64,000 nucleotides of DNA from Rhizobium sophorae (GTDB lineage: Bacteria; Pseudomonadota; Alphaproteobacteria; Rhizobiales; Rhizobiaceae): contig NZ_JABFCN010000070.1 in assembly GCF_013087515.1 (NCBI RefSeq), forward strand, positions 248,001 through 312,000, given 5' to 3'. Below the pieces are notes generated by a model, which saw nothing but the letters and a program-made list of their open reading frames with translations, searched no databases and was not told the DNA's origin. Positions 15,518-25,341 of this stretch are shown here, piece by piece (the stretch's first letter is position 1; each line of letters opens with the position of its first letter). The position numbers and the translations under genes are program-made.

Positions 15518-16435
15518 TTAGCGATCCTTCGGGTCGAACGCGTCGCGCAGGCCGTCGCCGATGAAGAGCAGGCTGAGCAGCAGGGCCACGAGGAAGCCCG
15601 CCGGGAAGACCAGCAGCCACGGCATGCTTTCCATGGCATCGGTTCCCTCGGCGATCAGCGTGCCGAGCGAGGTCAGTGGTTCCTGGACGCCGAAGCCGAG
15701 ATAGGAAAGGAAGCTTTCGGTGGCGATGATTTCAGGCACCGTCAACGCTGCGAAGATGACGACGGGTCCGACGAGGTTCGGGATGACGTGCTTGATGATG
15801 ATCTTGAACGGCCGCTGCCCGGATGCGCGGGCCGCTTCGATGAATTCGCGATGCTTGATCGACAGCGTCTGGCCGCGCACGATGCGGGCCATGGTCAGCC
15901 ATTCCAGCGCGCCGATGGCGGCAAAGAGCAGATAGACGTTGCGGCCGAAGATCACCATCAGCAGGATGACGAAGAGGATATAGGGAAGCGCGTACATGAT
16001 ATCGACGAAGCGCATCATGATCGCATCCAGCCTGCCGCCGATATAGCCCGAGACAGCACCGTAGAGCACGCCGATAAAGACGGAGACAACGGTCGCCGTC
16101 AGCGCCACGGCCAGCGAGACGCGGGTGCCGTAAAGCACGCGGGCGAGAAGGTCGCGGCCGTTCGGGTCGGTGCCGAAATAGTGGCCGCTCTCGATCGAGG
16201 GCGGTATGCGGAAGGCCGCCCAATCCGGATCCTCATAGTTGAAGGGAATGAACCAGGGGCCGATGAAGGCCACGAGGATCAGCAGCGTCAGGACGACGAT
16301 CGACAGGACGGCCGCCTTGTTGCGCCCGAGGCGGCGCAAGGCATCCTTGGTGAGCGAGCGGCTTTCGGGCGCAAGGCCTTCCGCTTCCAGTAGCTCCTGG
16401 GCAAGCAGCTCGCGTTTTGCGGGGTTGAGGATCAT
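15518..16435 (-). CDS. oppC: Peptide ABC transporter permease OppC
   Basis: A 305-residue permease. The N-terminal SLTKDALRRLGRNKAAVLS precedes the first membrane helix, and HYFGTDPNGRDLLARVLYGTRVSL is the OppC/DppC hallmark. The EAA-type loop that contacts the ATPase reads EFIEAARASGQRPFKIIIKH. About six membrane segments are visible. The ATG at 16435 overlaps the oppB stop by four bases (ATGA), a coupling arrangement. It forms the membrane channel with OppB. Confidence 0.94.
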   Translation of the reverse strand: MILNPAKRELLAQELLEAEGLAPESRSLTKDALRRLGRNKAAVLSIVVLTLLILVAFIGPWFIPFNYEDPDWAAFRIPPSIESGHYFGTDPNGRDLLARVLYGTRVSLAVALTATVVSVFIGVLYGAVSGYIGGRLDAIMMRFVDIMYALPYILFVILLMVIFGRNVYLLFAAIGALEWLTMARIVRGQTLSIKHREFIEAARASGQRPFKIIIKHVIPNLVGPVVIFAALTVPEIIATESFLSYLGFGVQEPLTSLGTLIAEGTDAMESMPWLLVFPAGFLVALLLSLLFIGDGLRDAFDPKDR

Positions 16436-17355
16436 CGGTTTCTCACTTTCGGATCGAGCCACGCATAGGCGATATCGACGAGAAGATTCAGGAACACGAT
16501 GAGCACCATGTAGAAAATGACCGTGCCGAGAACCATGCCGTAATCGCGGTTCAGTGCTGCGTTGACGAAATAGCGGCCGATGCCGGGCAATCCGAAGATG
16601 CTTTCGACAACCAGCGAGCCGGTGAGAAGGTAGCTTGCAGCCGGACCCAGATAGGAGACGACAGGCATCATGGCGGGCTTCAGCGCATGGCGCATGACGG
16701 TCAGGCGGGGGCCGATGCCTTTGGCCTTGGCCGTGCGGATGAAGTTCTGGTTCATTACCTCGATCATCGAGCCGCGGGTGATGCGCGAGATACGGCCGGC
16801 ATGCGGCAGCGCCAGAACGACGATCGGCAGGATGAGGTATTTGATCGAGCCGTCGCCCCAGCCGCCGACCGGAAACCAAGCGAGATGGATGCCGAAGACG
16901 AGCTGCAGGATGGGCGCAATCAGGAAGTTCGGCAGCACGACGCCCACCAGAATGAGCGCGCCCAGAATATAATCCGGTGCCTTGTTCTGATAGAGCGCCC
17001 CAAGACAGCCGACGGCGACGCCGACAATGATGGCAATCAGGAAGGCAACCGTACCGATGGTGAAGGTGTAGGGCAGACCGATCATGATCTGCTGGGCGAC
17101 GGTGAAATCCTCGCTGGCGAAGGAGGGGCCGAGATCGCCCCGGAGCAGGTCCCCGACATAGATCAGGTACTGCTGGATGAGCGGCTTGTCGAGATTGTAG
17201 TGGATCGCAAGGTTCTTCAGGATCACCGGCGGCAATGGCCTTTCGCCATCGAAAGGGCCGCCGGGGGCAAGGCGCAAAACAAAAAAGCAGGCTGTGACGG
17301 CGATCCAGAGAACGGGGATCGTCGATAGCAGGCGACGGAGGGCGTATTTGATCAT
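16432..17355 (-). CDS. oppB: Peptide ABC transporter permease OppB
   Basis: A 307-residue permease beginning MIKYALRRLLSTIPVLWIAV, the standard OppB/DppB opening. The ATPase-contact loop is NFIRTAKAKGIGPRLTVMRHALK, followed by the conserved VVESIFGLPGIGRYF. Six membrane helices are apparent. It begins 48 bases after oppA, with a 12-bp hairpin between, and overlaps oppC by four bases. Together these form a peptide import pore in the inner membrane. Confidence 0.94.
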   Translation of the reverse strand: MIKYALRRLLSTIPVLWIAVTACFFVLRLAPGGPFDGERPLPPVILKNLAIHYNLDKPLIQQYLIYVGDLLRGDLGPSFASEDFTVAQQIMIGLPYTFTIGTVAFLIAIIVGVAVGCLGALYQNKAPDYILGALILVGVVLPNFLIAPILQLVFGIHLAWFPVGGWGDGSIKYLILPIVVLALPHAGRISRITRGSMIEVMNQNFIRTAKAKGIGPRLTVMRHALKPAMMPVVSYLGPAASYLLTGSLVVESIFGLPGIGRYFVNAALNRDYGMVLGTVIFYMVLIVFLNLLVDIAYAWLDPKVRNR

Positions 17356-17366
17356 GGTCGTGGGCC

Positions 17367-17395
17367 GGTCCTTCCCGCAACGCGCGGGAAGGACC
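17367..17395 (-). terminator. Hairpin between oppA and oppB
   Basis: GGTCCTTCCCGC-N5-GCGGGAAGGACC: 12-bp arms in the short gap after oppA. On the minus strand no T-tract follows, so it is more likely a partial terminator or mRNA-end stabiliser that keeps binding-protein mRNA more abundant than oppBCDF mRNA. Confidence 0.6.
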
Positions 17396-17403
17396 GTTTT
17401 CCC

Positions 17404-18984
17404 TTACTCTTTCATCGACAGCCAGCGGGTGCGGTGGATGTCCTGAATATTGTCGACGAAGCCTTCGATCTTCGGCGAAACGACATTCTTCGAGACGTAG
17501 TAGTAGATCGGCAGGGCGGCGGATTCATCCAGCGCCAGCTGTTCGGCCTTCTTGAAGATCGCCGCACGCTTTGTGAGATCCGTCTCGGCGTTGCCTTCCT
17601 TGATCAGCTTGTCGTATTCGGGATTCGACCAGCGGCCGTAGTTCATCTGCACGCCTGTCACCAGGAGGTTCAGGAAGTTGTCCGGGTCGTTATAGTCGGC
17701 GAGCCAGCCGGCGCGGCCGATTTCGACCTGGCCACGCTGCATCTGGTCGTAATGCACCTTGGTTTCGGCATTGACGAGCTCGACATCGACGCCGAGCGGC
17801 TTCCACATGGAGGCGATGGCGACGGCGATGCGCTTGTGGTTGTCGTTGGTGTTGTAGCTGAGCACGGCGTGCAGCGGCTTGTCCGGGCCGAAACCGGCTT
17901 CGGTCAGAAGCTTCTTGGCTTCGGCAACCTTTTCGCTATAGGGCAGGTCCTTCCAGCTGACATAGGCCGGCTCGCCGTAATTCGCCGTGCCCGGCGGGAC
18001 CCAGGAATAGGCCGGCAGTTCGCCCGTGCCGAGGATTTGCGGGCCGATCACTTCGCGGTTGATCGCCATGGAGAGAGCCTGGCGGACGCGCTTGTCGCTG
18101 AAGGGCGGCTTCTGCGAGTTGACGACGTAATAGTAGAGGCCGGAGAAGGGGGCGACGTGCGCCTGGCCCGGCAGGTTCTTCTTCATCCACTCATACTGGT
18201 CGGTCGGGAAGTCGGTGAGGATGTCGAATTCGCCGGCGCGGTAGCGTTTCAGCGCGGCTTCCTGGTCTTCGAGCACGAAGAACTTCGCGCCATCGATCTT
18301 CAAGTCCTTGGCGCCATACCACTGGTCGTTCTTGACCGTCGTGACATGCGAGCCCGGCACCCACTCGACGGGCTTGTAGGGGCCGTTGGTGACAATGTTG
18401 CCGATCTTGACCCAATCCTGGCCCTTCGCCTCGACGACATGCTTCGGCAGCGGATAGGCAGTGTAATGCATCAGGGCATTGATGAAATAGGGAGTCGAGT
18501 TTTCAAGCGTGATCTCCAGCGTCTTGTCGTCGATCGCCTTGACGCCGAGTTCGTTGAGATCGGTGATCTCGCCCTTGTTGATCTTTTCCGCATTCTTGAT
18601 GGTGAATTGCAGATAGGCATAATCGGCGGCATTCTTCGGGTCGACGAGGCGCTGGAAGGCGAAGACGAAGTCTCCTGCCGTTACCGGCTGGCCATCGGAC
18701 CACTTGATGCCGTCGCGAAGCTTGAAGGTGTAGACCTTGCCATCAGGCGAAATCGTCCAGCTTTCAGCCTGGCCGGGGATCGGATTATCCTTGGCGTCCT
18801 CGGTGACGAGGCCTTCGAAAATGTCACCGGCGATACGGTTCTCCCAGTCGCCGGAAAGCTTCTGCGGATCGAGCGACTGCGGGTCGCCACCATTGTGAAT
18901 GTTGAGCGTGGCCGCATGGGCCGAAAACGCCAGCAATGTGCCAAGCATCGCAGAGGCAAGAAATTTTTTCGCGAAATGGTTCAT
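17404..18984 (-). CDS. oppA: Periplasmic peptide-binding protein OppA
   Basis: A 526-residue extracytoplasmic binding protein of the SBP_bac_5 family with a signal peptide (MNHFAKKFLASAMLGTLLAF, cut after SAHA). Family features include GGDPQSLDPQKLSGDWENRI near the N-terminus, LRDGIKWSDGQPVTAGDFVF, and NGPYKPVEW. Length and opening resemble OppA/MppA rather than DppA. It captures peptides in the periplasm for OppBCDF and is the first gene of the operon. The 286-base gap to the divergent alpha-glucosidase should hold its promoter. Peptide specificity is not readable. Confidence 0.92.
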   Translation of the reverse strand: MNHFAKKFLASAMLGTLLAFSAHAATLNIHNGGDPQSLDPQKLSGDWENRIAGDIFEGLVTEDAKDNPIPGQAESWTISPDGKVYTFKLRDGIKWSDGQPVTAGDFVFAFQRLVDPKNAADYAYLQFTIKNAEKINKGEITDLNELGVKAIDDKTLEITLENSTPYFINALMHYTAYPLPKHVVEAKGQDWVKIGNIVTNGPYKPVEWVPGSHVTTVKNDQWYGAKDLKIDGAKFFVLEDQEAALKRYRAGEFDILTDFPTDQYEWMKKNLPGQAHVAPFSGLYYYVVNSQKPPFSDKRVRQALSMAINREVIGPQILGTGELPAYSWVPPGTANYGEPAYVSWKDLPYSEKVAEAKKLLTEAGFGPDKPLHAVLSYNTNDNHKRIAVAIASMWKPLGVDVELVNAETKVHYDQMQRGQVEIGRAGWLADYNDPDNFLNLLVTGVQMNYGRWSNPEYDKLIKEGNAETDLTKRAAIFKKAEQLALDESAALPIYYYVSKNVVSPKIEGFVDNIQDIHRTRWLSMKE

Positions 18985-19158
18985 GGTGGGTCCACCTTTC
19001 TAGGCTTTTCGCCTTTATTAGACATTTGTTCCCGGTGTTTGACCTCTTACGTGCAGGTCAGCGCGCACATTATCGCAAAGGCTTTGCGTTGCAACCCCAA
19101 ATCCGGAGGGTAGAAACGGGTTGTGGACAAGCCTATACACGTCTCCCCCTTGTCGGAT

Positions 19159-19175
19159 CGCGACGATGCGTCGCG
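19159..19175. promoter_or_regulatory. Palindrome in the oppA/aglA divergent control region
   Basis: CGCGAC-N5-GTCGCG, 96 bases upstream of the alpha-glucosidase start. A regulator site for aglA is possible; no protein can be named. Confidence 0.25.
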
Positions 19176-19270
19176 GCGTTTCGCAATGCCTTCATAACCG
19201 CTTCACCTGGTTGTCTTTTGTTTCGTCCGCTTTAGTGTGGCGAGCGCAAACGAGGCAGGAGATGTAGCCG

Positions 19271-20917
19271 ATGGCATTGCAGGCAGGCGGGAGTGCGGAC
19301 TGGTGGCGCGGTGCGGTGATCTATCAGGTCTATCCGCGCTCTTTTCAGGACACCAACAGCGACGGTCTCGGCGATCTCAGGGGAATCACCCGCCGGCTGC
19401 CGCATATTGCCAGCCTCGGCGTCGACGCGATCTGGCTCTCGCCCTTCTTCAAGTCGCCCATGGCCGACATGGGCTACGACGTTTCCGATTATTGCGACGT
19501 CGATCCGATCTTCGGCACGCTCGCCGATTTCGATGAGATGATGGCCGAAGCGCACAGGCTCGGCATCAAGGTCGTCATCGACCAGGTGATCTCGCACACT
19601 TCCGACCGGCATCCCTGGTTCGTCGAGAGCCGATCGAGCCGGACCAATCCGAAAGCGGACTGGTACGTCTGGGCCGACCCGAAGCCTGACGGCACGGCGC
19701 CGAACAACTGGCTGTCGATCTTCGGCGGACCGGGCTGGGAATGGGATGGCGTGCGCCGCCAATACTACCAGCACAATTTCCTGACTTCGCAGCCGGACCT
19801 CAATTTCCACAGCAAGGCCGTGCAGGATGCGGTGCTGGAGACGGTGAAGTTTTGGCTTGACCGCGGCGTCGACGGCTTCCGGCTGGACACGGTCAATTAT
19901 TATTTCTGCGACAAGCAGCTCAGGAGCAATCCGCCGCACGAGCCTGATGAGGATGACGCCGGCCTCGATGCGCCCGACAGCAATCCCTACGGCATGCAGA
20001 ACCACCTCTACGACAAGACGCAGCCGGAAAATGTCGATTTCCTCAGGCGCTTCCGGGCGCTGCTCGATCAGTACGAGGATCGCACGACCGTCGGCGAGGT
20101 CGGCGACGGGGCGCGCTCGCTGAAGACGGTTGGCGCCTATACGAGCGGCGGCGACAAGCTGCATATGTGCTACACATTCGATCTGCTCGGACCGGATTTC
20201 ACCGCAGAGCATATTCGCGGCTGCGTCGAGGCCTTCCAGAAAGCGGTGACCGACGGCTGGGTCTGCTGGGCTTTTTCCAACCACGACGTCATGCGCCATG
20301 TCAGCCGTTTCGCGCGGACGGAGGAAGAGCGTCCGGTTATCGCCAAGCTGGCGATCTCGGTGCTGGCGGCGCTACGTGGCTCGATCTGCCTCTATCAGGG
20401 CGAGGAACTCGGCCTGCCCGAGGCGGAACTCGCCTTCGAAGACCTGCGCGACCCCTACGGCATCCGCTTCTGGCCGGCCTTCAAGGGCCGCGATGGATGC
20501 CGCACACCGATGCCCTGGGAAGCCGGCAAGGCGCATGCGGGCTTCACCTCCGCGGAAAAGAGCTGGCTGCCGGTGCCTTACGAGCAGGCAGCACTTTCCG
20601 TCGATACGCAGGAGGCGAGCGACAGCTCGGTGCTGCATCACTACCGCAAGACGCTTGCATTCCGGAACAGCCATCCGGCACTGATCGACGGCGACATGAC
20701 CTTCATCGGCACCAACCAGGACCTGCTCGCCTTCACCCGCGAAAAGGACGGAGAAAAACTGCTCTTCGTTTTCAACCTGACGCGCAAACCGGCGGAATTC
20801 CGCCTGCCCGATGACATGGTGATCGAGGAACCGCTTGAGATGCCGGGCTTCGAGGCGGTAGCGGGCGCGGGGTCAGTGAAGCTTGCGGCGCTTGACGGGT
20901 TTTGTGCGCGGGTTTGA
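19271..20917 (+). CDS. aglA: Alpha-glucosidase, glycoside hydrolase family 13
   Basis: A 548-residue enzyme of the oligo-1,6/alpha-glucosidase type. It opens with WWRGAVIYQVYPRSFQDTN. The family triad is intact: nucleophile Asp206 in GVDGFRLDTVNYY, acid/base Glu276 in VGEVGD and Asp339 in FSNHD. It has no signal peptide, so it acts in the cytoplasm on imported alpha-glucosides such as sucrose, maltose or trehalose-like sugars. The S. meliloti homologue aglA sits in an aglEFGAK transport operon; here no sugar transporter is adjacent, so the gene stands alone opposite oppA and convergent with adenine deaminase. Confidence 0.9.
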   Translation: MALQAGGSADWWRGAVIYQVYPRSFQDTNSDGLGDLRGITRRLPHIASLGVDAIWLSPFFKSPMADMGYDVSDYCDVDPIFGTLADFDEMMAEAHRLGIKVVIDQVISHTSDRHPWFVESRSSRTNPKADWYVWADPKPDGTAPNNWLSIFGGPGWEWDGVRRQYYQHNFLTSQPDLNFHSKAVQDAVLETVKFWLDRGVDGFRLDTVNYYFCDKQLRSNPPHEPDEDDAGLDAPDSNPYGMQNHLYDKTQPENVDFLRRFRALLDQYEDRTTVGEVGDGARSLKTVGAYTSGGDKLHMCYTFDLLGPDFTAEHIRGCVEAFQKAVTDGWVCWAFSNHDVMRHVSRFARTEEERPVIAKLAISVLAALRGSICLYQGEELGLPEAELAFEDLRDPYGIRFWPAFKGRDGCRTPMPWEAGKAHAGFTSAEKSWLPVPYEQAALSVDTQEASDSSVLHHYRKTLAFRNSHPALIDGDMTFIGTNQDLLAFTREKDGEKLLFVFNLTRKPAEFRLPDDMVIEEPLEMPGFEAVAGAGSVKLAALDGFCARV

Positions 20918-20987
20918 TGTTCGACTGCTGTGTCTGAAGGCGACCGTCGAGGTTATTCACTGCGGAGCCAACCCTGTTTCAATCGCA

Positions 20988-22685
20988 TCACCCGATGAGT
21001 GCGAACTTGTCCACATCCACCATGCCGCGGTCGGATATCTTCAGGTGCGGGATGACCGGCAGCGGGAGGAAAGCGAGCTGGAGGAAGGGTTCTTCCAGCG
21101 TGGCGCCGAGCGCGAAGGCGGCCTTGCGCAGATGGTGGAGGATGTCGCGAACCTCCTCATAGGGCTCGAGGCTCATAAGACCGGCGATGGGCAGGGCGAT
21201 TTCGCCGGTGACCTTGCCGTCTTCGACGACGACGAAGCCGCCCTTGATCTCGCCAAGGCGGTTTGCGGCGTGTGCCATGTCGTCCTCGCTGACGCCGACG
21301 ACGCAGATATTGTGGCTGTCATGGCCGACGGTCGAGGCGATCGCACCCTTCTTCAGGCCGAAGCCCTGGACGAAGCCATTGGCATGGTTGCCATTCTTGC
21401 CGTGGCGTTCGATGACGGCGACCTTGATGATGTCGTTGGCAAGATCGACCGTCGTCTCGTTGCCCCTGACGGGCAGGCGATAGCGGCGATGCTCGGTGAT
21501 GATCTTGCCCGGCATGACGCCGATGACGGGCGTCTCGCCCTCGGCGACCGGCACGCCGAAATGGGCGGCGTTGACGGGCCGGGCCTTGACGCTGTCGAGG
21601 CCGATTGGCGCAACCGGTCTGCGCGAGGAAAAGAGCGCATCGGTGACGCGGCGGCCGGCCGAGAAGACCATGTCGGCACGGCAGTTCTCCAGACTGTCGA
21701 GAACCACCAGATCGGCGCGCCAGCCCGGCGCGACCAGGCCACGGTCTTTGAGGCCGAAAGCGCGGGCGGCCGAAATCGAGGCGGCGCGGTAGATCGCCAG
21801 GGGCTCGACGCCGCTTGCAATCGATGTGCGGATCATGTGATCGAGATGGCCTTGTTCGGCGATATCGAGCGGATTGCGGTCGTCGGTGCAGAGCGCGAGG
21901 AAGGGTGAAAGCCGCTCGGTAATAATGGGTATCAGCGCCGCGAGATCCTTGGAGACCGAACCCTCGCGCACGAGGATGTGCATGCCCTTACGAATCTTTT
22001 CCAAGGCTTCGCCGGCGGTCGTGCATTCATGCTCGGTGCGGATGCCGGCTGAGAGGTAACCGTTGAGGTCGTTGCCGGAGAGCAGCGGCGCGTGACCGTC
22101 GATATGGCCGCCCTGGAAGGCGTCGAGCTTGGCCATACAGACGGGATCCTTGTGGATCACGCCGGGGAAATTCATGAATTCGGCAAGCCCGATCACCTTC
22201 GGATGGTCGCGGAAGGGCAGGAGGCGCTCGATCGGCAGATCTGCACCGGAGGTTTCAAGATGCGTCGCCGGAACACAGGAAGAGAGCTGGACGCGGATGT
22301 CCATGATCGTCTCAAGTGCTGATTCGAGAAAGAATTCGATGCCGGCGGCTCCGAGCACATTCGCGATCTCGTGCGGATCGCAGATCGCAGTGGTGACGCC
22401 ATAGGGCAGAACGCAGCGATCGAATTCATGCGGTGTGACGAGCGAGGATTCGATGTGCAGATGTGTGTCGATGAAGCCGGGAACGATGATCCTGCCCGAA
22501 ATATCGATCTCGGTCTCGCCCTCATAATTGCCTGAGGTGCCGACAATGCGATCGGCGCCGATCGCAATGTCCGACTGGACGAGTTCGCCGGTGACCAGAT
22601 CGAAGAAACGGCCGCCCTTCAGCACGATATCGGCAGGTACGCGGCCGACGCCCTGGTCGATGAAACGCTCGAGTCTGCTGGTCAT
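20988..22685 (-). CDS. ade: Adenine deaminase
   Basis: A 565-residue amidohydrolase of the adenine deaminase type. Metal-site motifs are GFIDTHLHIESS and CDPHEIANVLG; the C-terminal adenine deaminase domain includes STVGHDSHNICVVG. It converts adenine to hypoxanthine and ammonia for purine salvage or nitrogen use, in the cytoplasm. I prefer the ATG at 22685 because it gives the usual length; an in-frame GTG lies at 22697, and neither has an obvious ribosome-binding site. It is convergent with aglA and downstream of the amino acid binding protein gene, from which a terminator separates it. Confidence 0.94.
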   Translation of the reverse strand: MTSRLERFIDQGVGRVPADIVLKGGRFFDLVTGELVQSDIAIGADRIVGTSGNYEGETEIDISGRIIVPGFIDTHLHIESSLVTPHEFDRCVLPYGVTTAICDPHEIANVLGAAGIEFFLESALETIMDIRVQLSSCVPATHLETSGADLPIERLLPFRDHPKVIGLAEFMNFPGVIHKDPVCMAKLDAFQGGHIDGHAPLLSGNDLNGYLSAGIRTEHECTTAGEALEKIRKGMHILVREGSVSKDLAALIPIITERLSPFLALCTDDRNPLDIAEQGHLDHMIRTSIASGVEPLAIYRAASISAARAFGLKDRGLVAPGWRADLVVLDSLENCRADMVFSAGRRVTDALFSSRRPVAPIGLDSVKARPVNAAHFGVPVAEGETPVIGVMPGKIITEHRRYRLPVRGNETTVDLANDIIKVAVIERHGKNGNHANGFVQGFGLKKGAIASTVGHDSHNICVVGVSEDDMAHAANRLGEIKGGFVVVEDGKVTGEIALPIAGLMSLEPYEEVRDILHHLRKAAFALGATLEEPFLQLAFLPLPVIPHLKISDRGMVDVDKFALIG

Positions 22686-22758
22686 GGCATTGCTCACATT
22701 ACAACCGATTCCGAAACTTATAGCCGATCTGCCGCGACAAGCGAGTGCCGCATAGGAA

Positions 22759-22783
22759 ACCGGGCGCCACAGGGGCGCCCGGT
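22759..22783 (-). terminator. Intrinsic terminator of the amino acid binding protein gene
   Basis: ACCGGGCGCC-N5-GGCGCCCGGT, 10-bp arms, followed on the minus strand by TTTCC. It lies 20 bases after the stop codon and isolates this gene from ade. Confidence 0.75.
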
Positions 22784-22802
22784 CGGTGCGGTCAGCGACG
22801 GC

Positions 22803-23906
22803 TTACTCGGCGGCGACGATCTTGCCGGCTTCCCACTTGTAGAGCGAGAAGCTCTGCGAGGTCAGGTCGCCGGTCTCGCCGTAGGTGACCTTGCCGATGG
22901 CGGTCGGGATCTCCTTGCCGTCCTTCAACGCGGTCGCGACGGCTTCCGCATCCTCGGCGCTGCCGGCCTTCTCGATGCCGGCTTTCAGCACTTCGACGGC
23001 GGCATAGGCGTTCAGCGTGAAGGCCTCAGCCGGGATGTTCTTGGCGGTGAGCGCATCGGCTGCGGCCTTGGAATCAGGGCTCTTGGTGGCGTCCGAAGCG
23101 TTGGTGAAGACGGTGCCTCCTGCCGCATCCGTGCCGATTGCCCAGAATTCGGTGTTGGAGAGTCCGTCGCCGCCGATGATCGTCACGTTGGCGGCGAGGT
23201 CATGCAGCTGGCGGGCGAGCAGGCCGCCTTCCGGGTGGTAGCCGCCGAAATAGACCACATCGACCTTCTCGGACTTGATGCGGGTGGTGAGCGCGCTGAA
23301 ATCCTTGTCGCCAGGCGTGATCGCGTCATTGACGACTTCGGTAATGCCGCCGGCGTTCAGCGTCGCCTTGAAGGCGTCGGCGAGGCCCTTGCCGTAGGCG
23401 CCCTTGTCGTTGACGATGGCGACGCGCTTGTCCTTGAAATTCTTCAGCACATATTTGGCGGCGACTTCGGCCTGCTGGTCGTCGCGGCCGCAGGTGCGCA
23501 GCACGTTGGTGAGGCCGCGCTTGGTCAGGTCGGGGGCCGTCGCAGTCGGGGTGACCATCAGTACGCCGTTTTCAGCAAGCACGTCCGAAACGGGAATGGC
23601 GACGCCCGATGTCACCGGGCCTACGACGAAGCGGATGCCGTCGCCGACGACCTTGTTGGCGGCGGAAACGCCCTGTTTCGGTTCGCCGGCATCGTCGGCC
23701 AGTTCGAGGACGACCTTCTCGCCGAGAATTCCGCCCTTCTTGTTGATTTCGTCGACGGCGGTCTGCGCACCGTTCTTCACCTGGTCGCCATAGGCGGCGA
23801 CGGGGCCGGTCAGCGGCGCGATCAGGCCGATGGTGATATCGGCATAGGCAAGCGGCGCAAAGGCGAGTGACGCGACGAGGGTCGCCGTCAATGTCTTGAG
23901 GGTCAT
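22803..23906 (-). CDS. Branched-chain amino acid ABC transporter binding protein (LivK type)
   Basis: A 367-residue periplasmic binding protein. The signal peptide ends at AYA (about residue 22), then ITIGLIAPLTGPVAAYGDQVKNGAQTAVDEIN, the classic LivJ/LivK opening; VLRTCGRDDQQ and YFGGYHPEGGLL also fit. It should bind leucine, isoleucine, valine or related amino acids and deliver them to a LivHMGF complex. No permease or ATPase genes are adjacent and a terminator follows directly, so it must work with a transporter encoded elsewhere. This orphan arrangement is common for LivK/BraC homologues in rhizobia. Confidence 0.9.
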   Translation of the reverse strand: MTLKTLTATLVASLAFAPLAYADITIGLIAPLTGPVAAYGDQVKNGAQTAVDEINKKGGILGEKVVLELADDAGEPKQGVSAANKVVGDGIRFVVGPVTSGVAIPVSDVLAENGVLMVTPTATAPDLTKRGLTNVLRTCGRDDQQAEVAAKYVLKNFKDKRVAIVNDKGAYGKGLADAFKATLNAGGITEVVNDAITPGDKDFSALTTRIKSEKVDVVYFGGYHPEGGLLARQLHDLAANVTIIGGDGLSNTEFWAIGTDAAGGTVFTNASDATKSPDSKAAADALTAKNIPAEAFTLNAYAAVEVLKAGIEKAGSAEDAEAVATALKDGKEIPTAIGKVTYGETGDLTSQSFSLYKWEAGKIVAAE

Positions 23907-24387
23907 TGTCTGTCTCCTTGGATGGGGTCATTCGACCCGCGATGAAGCGTCGCGCCGGCTTTTCCGGATCGTTCAACGGCCCCCAGGCCGTGCCAAGGAC
24001 GATCGATATCGGCGCGATCGATGCGCCCTCCGGCCATATTTGGCTCGAATGGGCGCAACGGCAAGATTTCTAGGAATTTTGGTGAGATTCCGCAAGTTGA
24101 TAACAAAATGAAACGAAAATCGAGCCGATCCTGCACGAAGTAATCCAAAATCGTCCATCTTGGCGCCGTCTGCAGATCTCCGGGGGTACTGTCCCAGCAC
24201 CTGCGCGGTGCCGATGAACTTGCCGAATTTCGCGAAACTCTTCGCCTTTCTGAATAGTCGAATTCCGTTTCGAGATTAACACTTGATTCTACCAATTAGA
24301 GTACAATCATCGTTCGTGCATATATTGCTGCGATGCAAAAGAACGGTCGATAATAAACAGAGAAATATTTCAGGAACAGAGATCTGG
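23907..24387. other. Intergenic region without recognised gene
   Basis: 481 bases between the divergent livK-type and HD-GYP genes. The half next to HD-GYP is AT-rich and should hold its promoter. Short open frames exist on the minus strand but have no ribosome-binding site or family features, and I reject them. No palindrome stands out. Confidence 0.5.
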
Positions 24388-25302
24388 ATGCTCAAGCGTA
24401 TCGAAGCCAGACAGGTGCGCAACGGAATGTTTGTGGAGGCGATCGAGGGTGCATGGCAGGACCCTCTTCTATCCAAGCGAAGATTTCTGCTGCGCCGTGA
24501 AGCCGATGCCCTGAAACTTCGCAAGAGCGGCATTGAAGGTGTTATCATCAACACCAGCAGAGGTCTCGACATCGACGGTCTGCCAGGCGGCAATATCGAG
24601 ATCGACACCAAGGCAGCACGCGAGACCATCCAGAAATCCGTGCAGGTCCTGGAAAGCGTTTTCGTCCGGCTCCAGCATGGCGATGGGATCAGCTTCGATC
24701 AGGTGGCGCCGGTGATTTCCTCAGTCTCCAAGTCGATGGATGACAATCCCACTGTCTTTCTGAGCGTTACGCGACTGAAATCCAAGGACGAAGTGACGTT
24801 TCTGCATTCCCTTTCGGTGAGTGCGCTGATGATCCTTTTCGGCCGTCATCTCGGACTTGACGAGACGACCGTGCAGATACTCGGCACTGCAGGATTGCTG
24901 CACGACGTCGGCAAGCTCGAAATTCCGCTCGAGATACTCAACAAGGAAGGGCGCCTGGACCAGGACGAGATCAAGATGATCCGCGATCATCCGGAAAAGG
25001 GACACGTAATTCTCTCACGCCAGGAAGGGATGCCGGAGATCGTTCTCGACGTCTGCCTCAACCACCATGAGCGTATCGACGGCAAGGGCTATCCCCGCAG
25101 GCTTTCCGAAGCACAGGTCAGCTTCCATGCGCGTCTTGCTGCGATTTGCGACGTCTATGACGCCATGACCTCCGTGCGGCCGTACAAGGCGCCATGGAGT
25201 GCGAGCCAAGCACTGAAATGGATGCTCGGCAACGAAGGGCAATTCGATCTCCGGCTGCTGAAGAAATTCGCCCTCTGCCTTTCCGTCGCCGCCGTGACCT
25301 AA
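24388..25302 (+). CDS. HD-GYP domain protein, probable cyclic-di-GMP phosphodiesterase, abnormal C-terminus
   Basis: About 304 residues. The N-terminal 110 residues match the DUF3391-like partner domain (MLKRIEARQVRNGMFVEAIEG). The HD-GYP domain has LLHDVGKLEIP near residue 170 and HHERIDGKGYP near residue 230, so catalytic motifs are intact; such enzymes hydrolyse cyclic di-GMP. The expected tail after QFDLRLLKKF, usually an I-Y-P-[IV]-G-x-x-V-x-L stretch, is replaced by ALCLSVAAVT and a stop, only 40 bases before a repeat B copy. The tail may have been lost by frameshift or repeat insertion. The ATG at 24388 follows the family start although the frame is open upstream. Confidence 0.85.
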   Translation: MLKRIEARQVRNGMFVEAIEGAWQDPLLSKRRFLLRREADALKLRKSGIEGVIINTSRGLDIDGLPGGNIEIDTKAARETIQKSVQVLESVFVRLQHGDGISFDQVAPVISSVSKSMDDNPTVFLSVTRLKSKDEVTFLHSLSVSALMILFGRHLGLDETTVQILGTAGLLHDVGKLEIPLEILNKEGRLDQDEIKMIRDHPEKGHVILSRQEGMPEIVLDVCLNHHERIDGKGYPRRLSEAQVSFHARLAAICDVYDAMTSVRPYKAPWSASQALKWMLGNEGQFDLRLLKKFALCLSVAAVT

Positions 25303-25341
25303 GGCCTATCGGTCTTCCCAACAAAAGGGCCTGCATGGATT

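Noticed and set aside
23903..24295. Minus-strand 130-codon open frame in the livK/HD-GYP gap
   Set aside because: It overlaps the livK start, has no ribosome-binding site and no recognisable domain.
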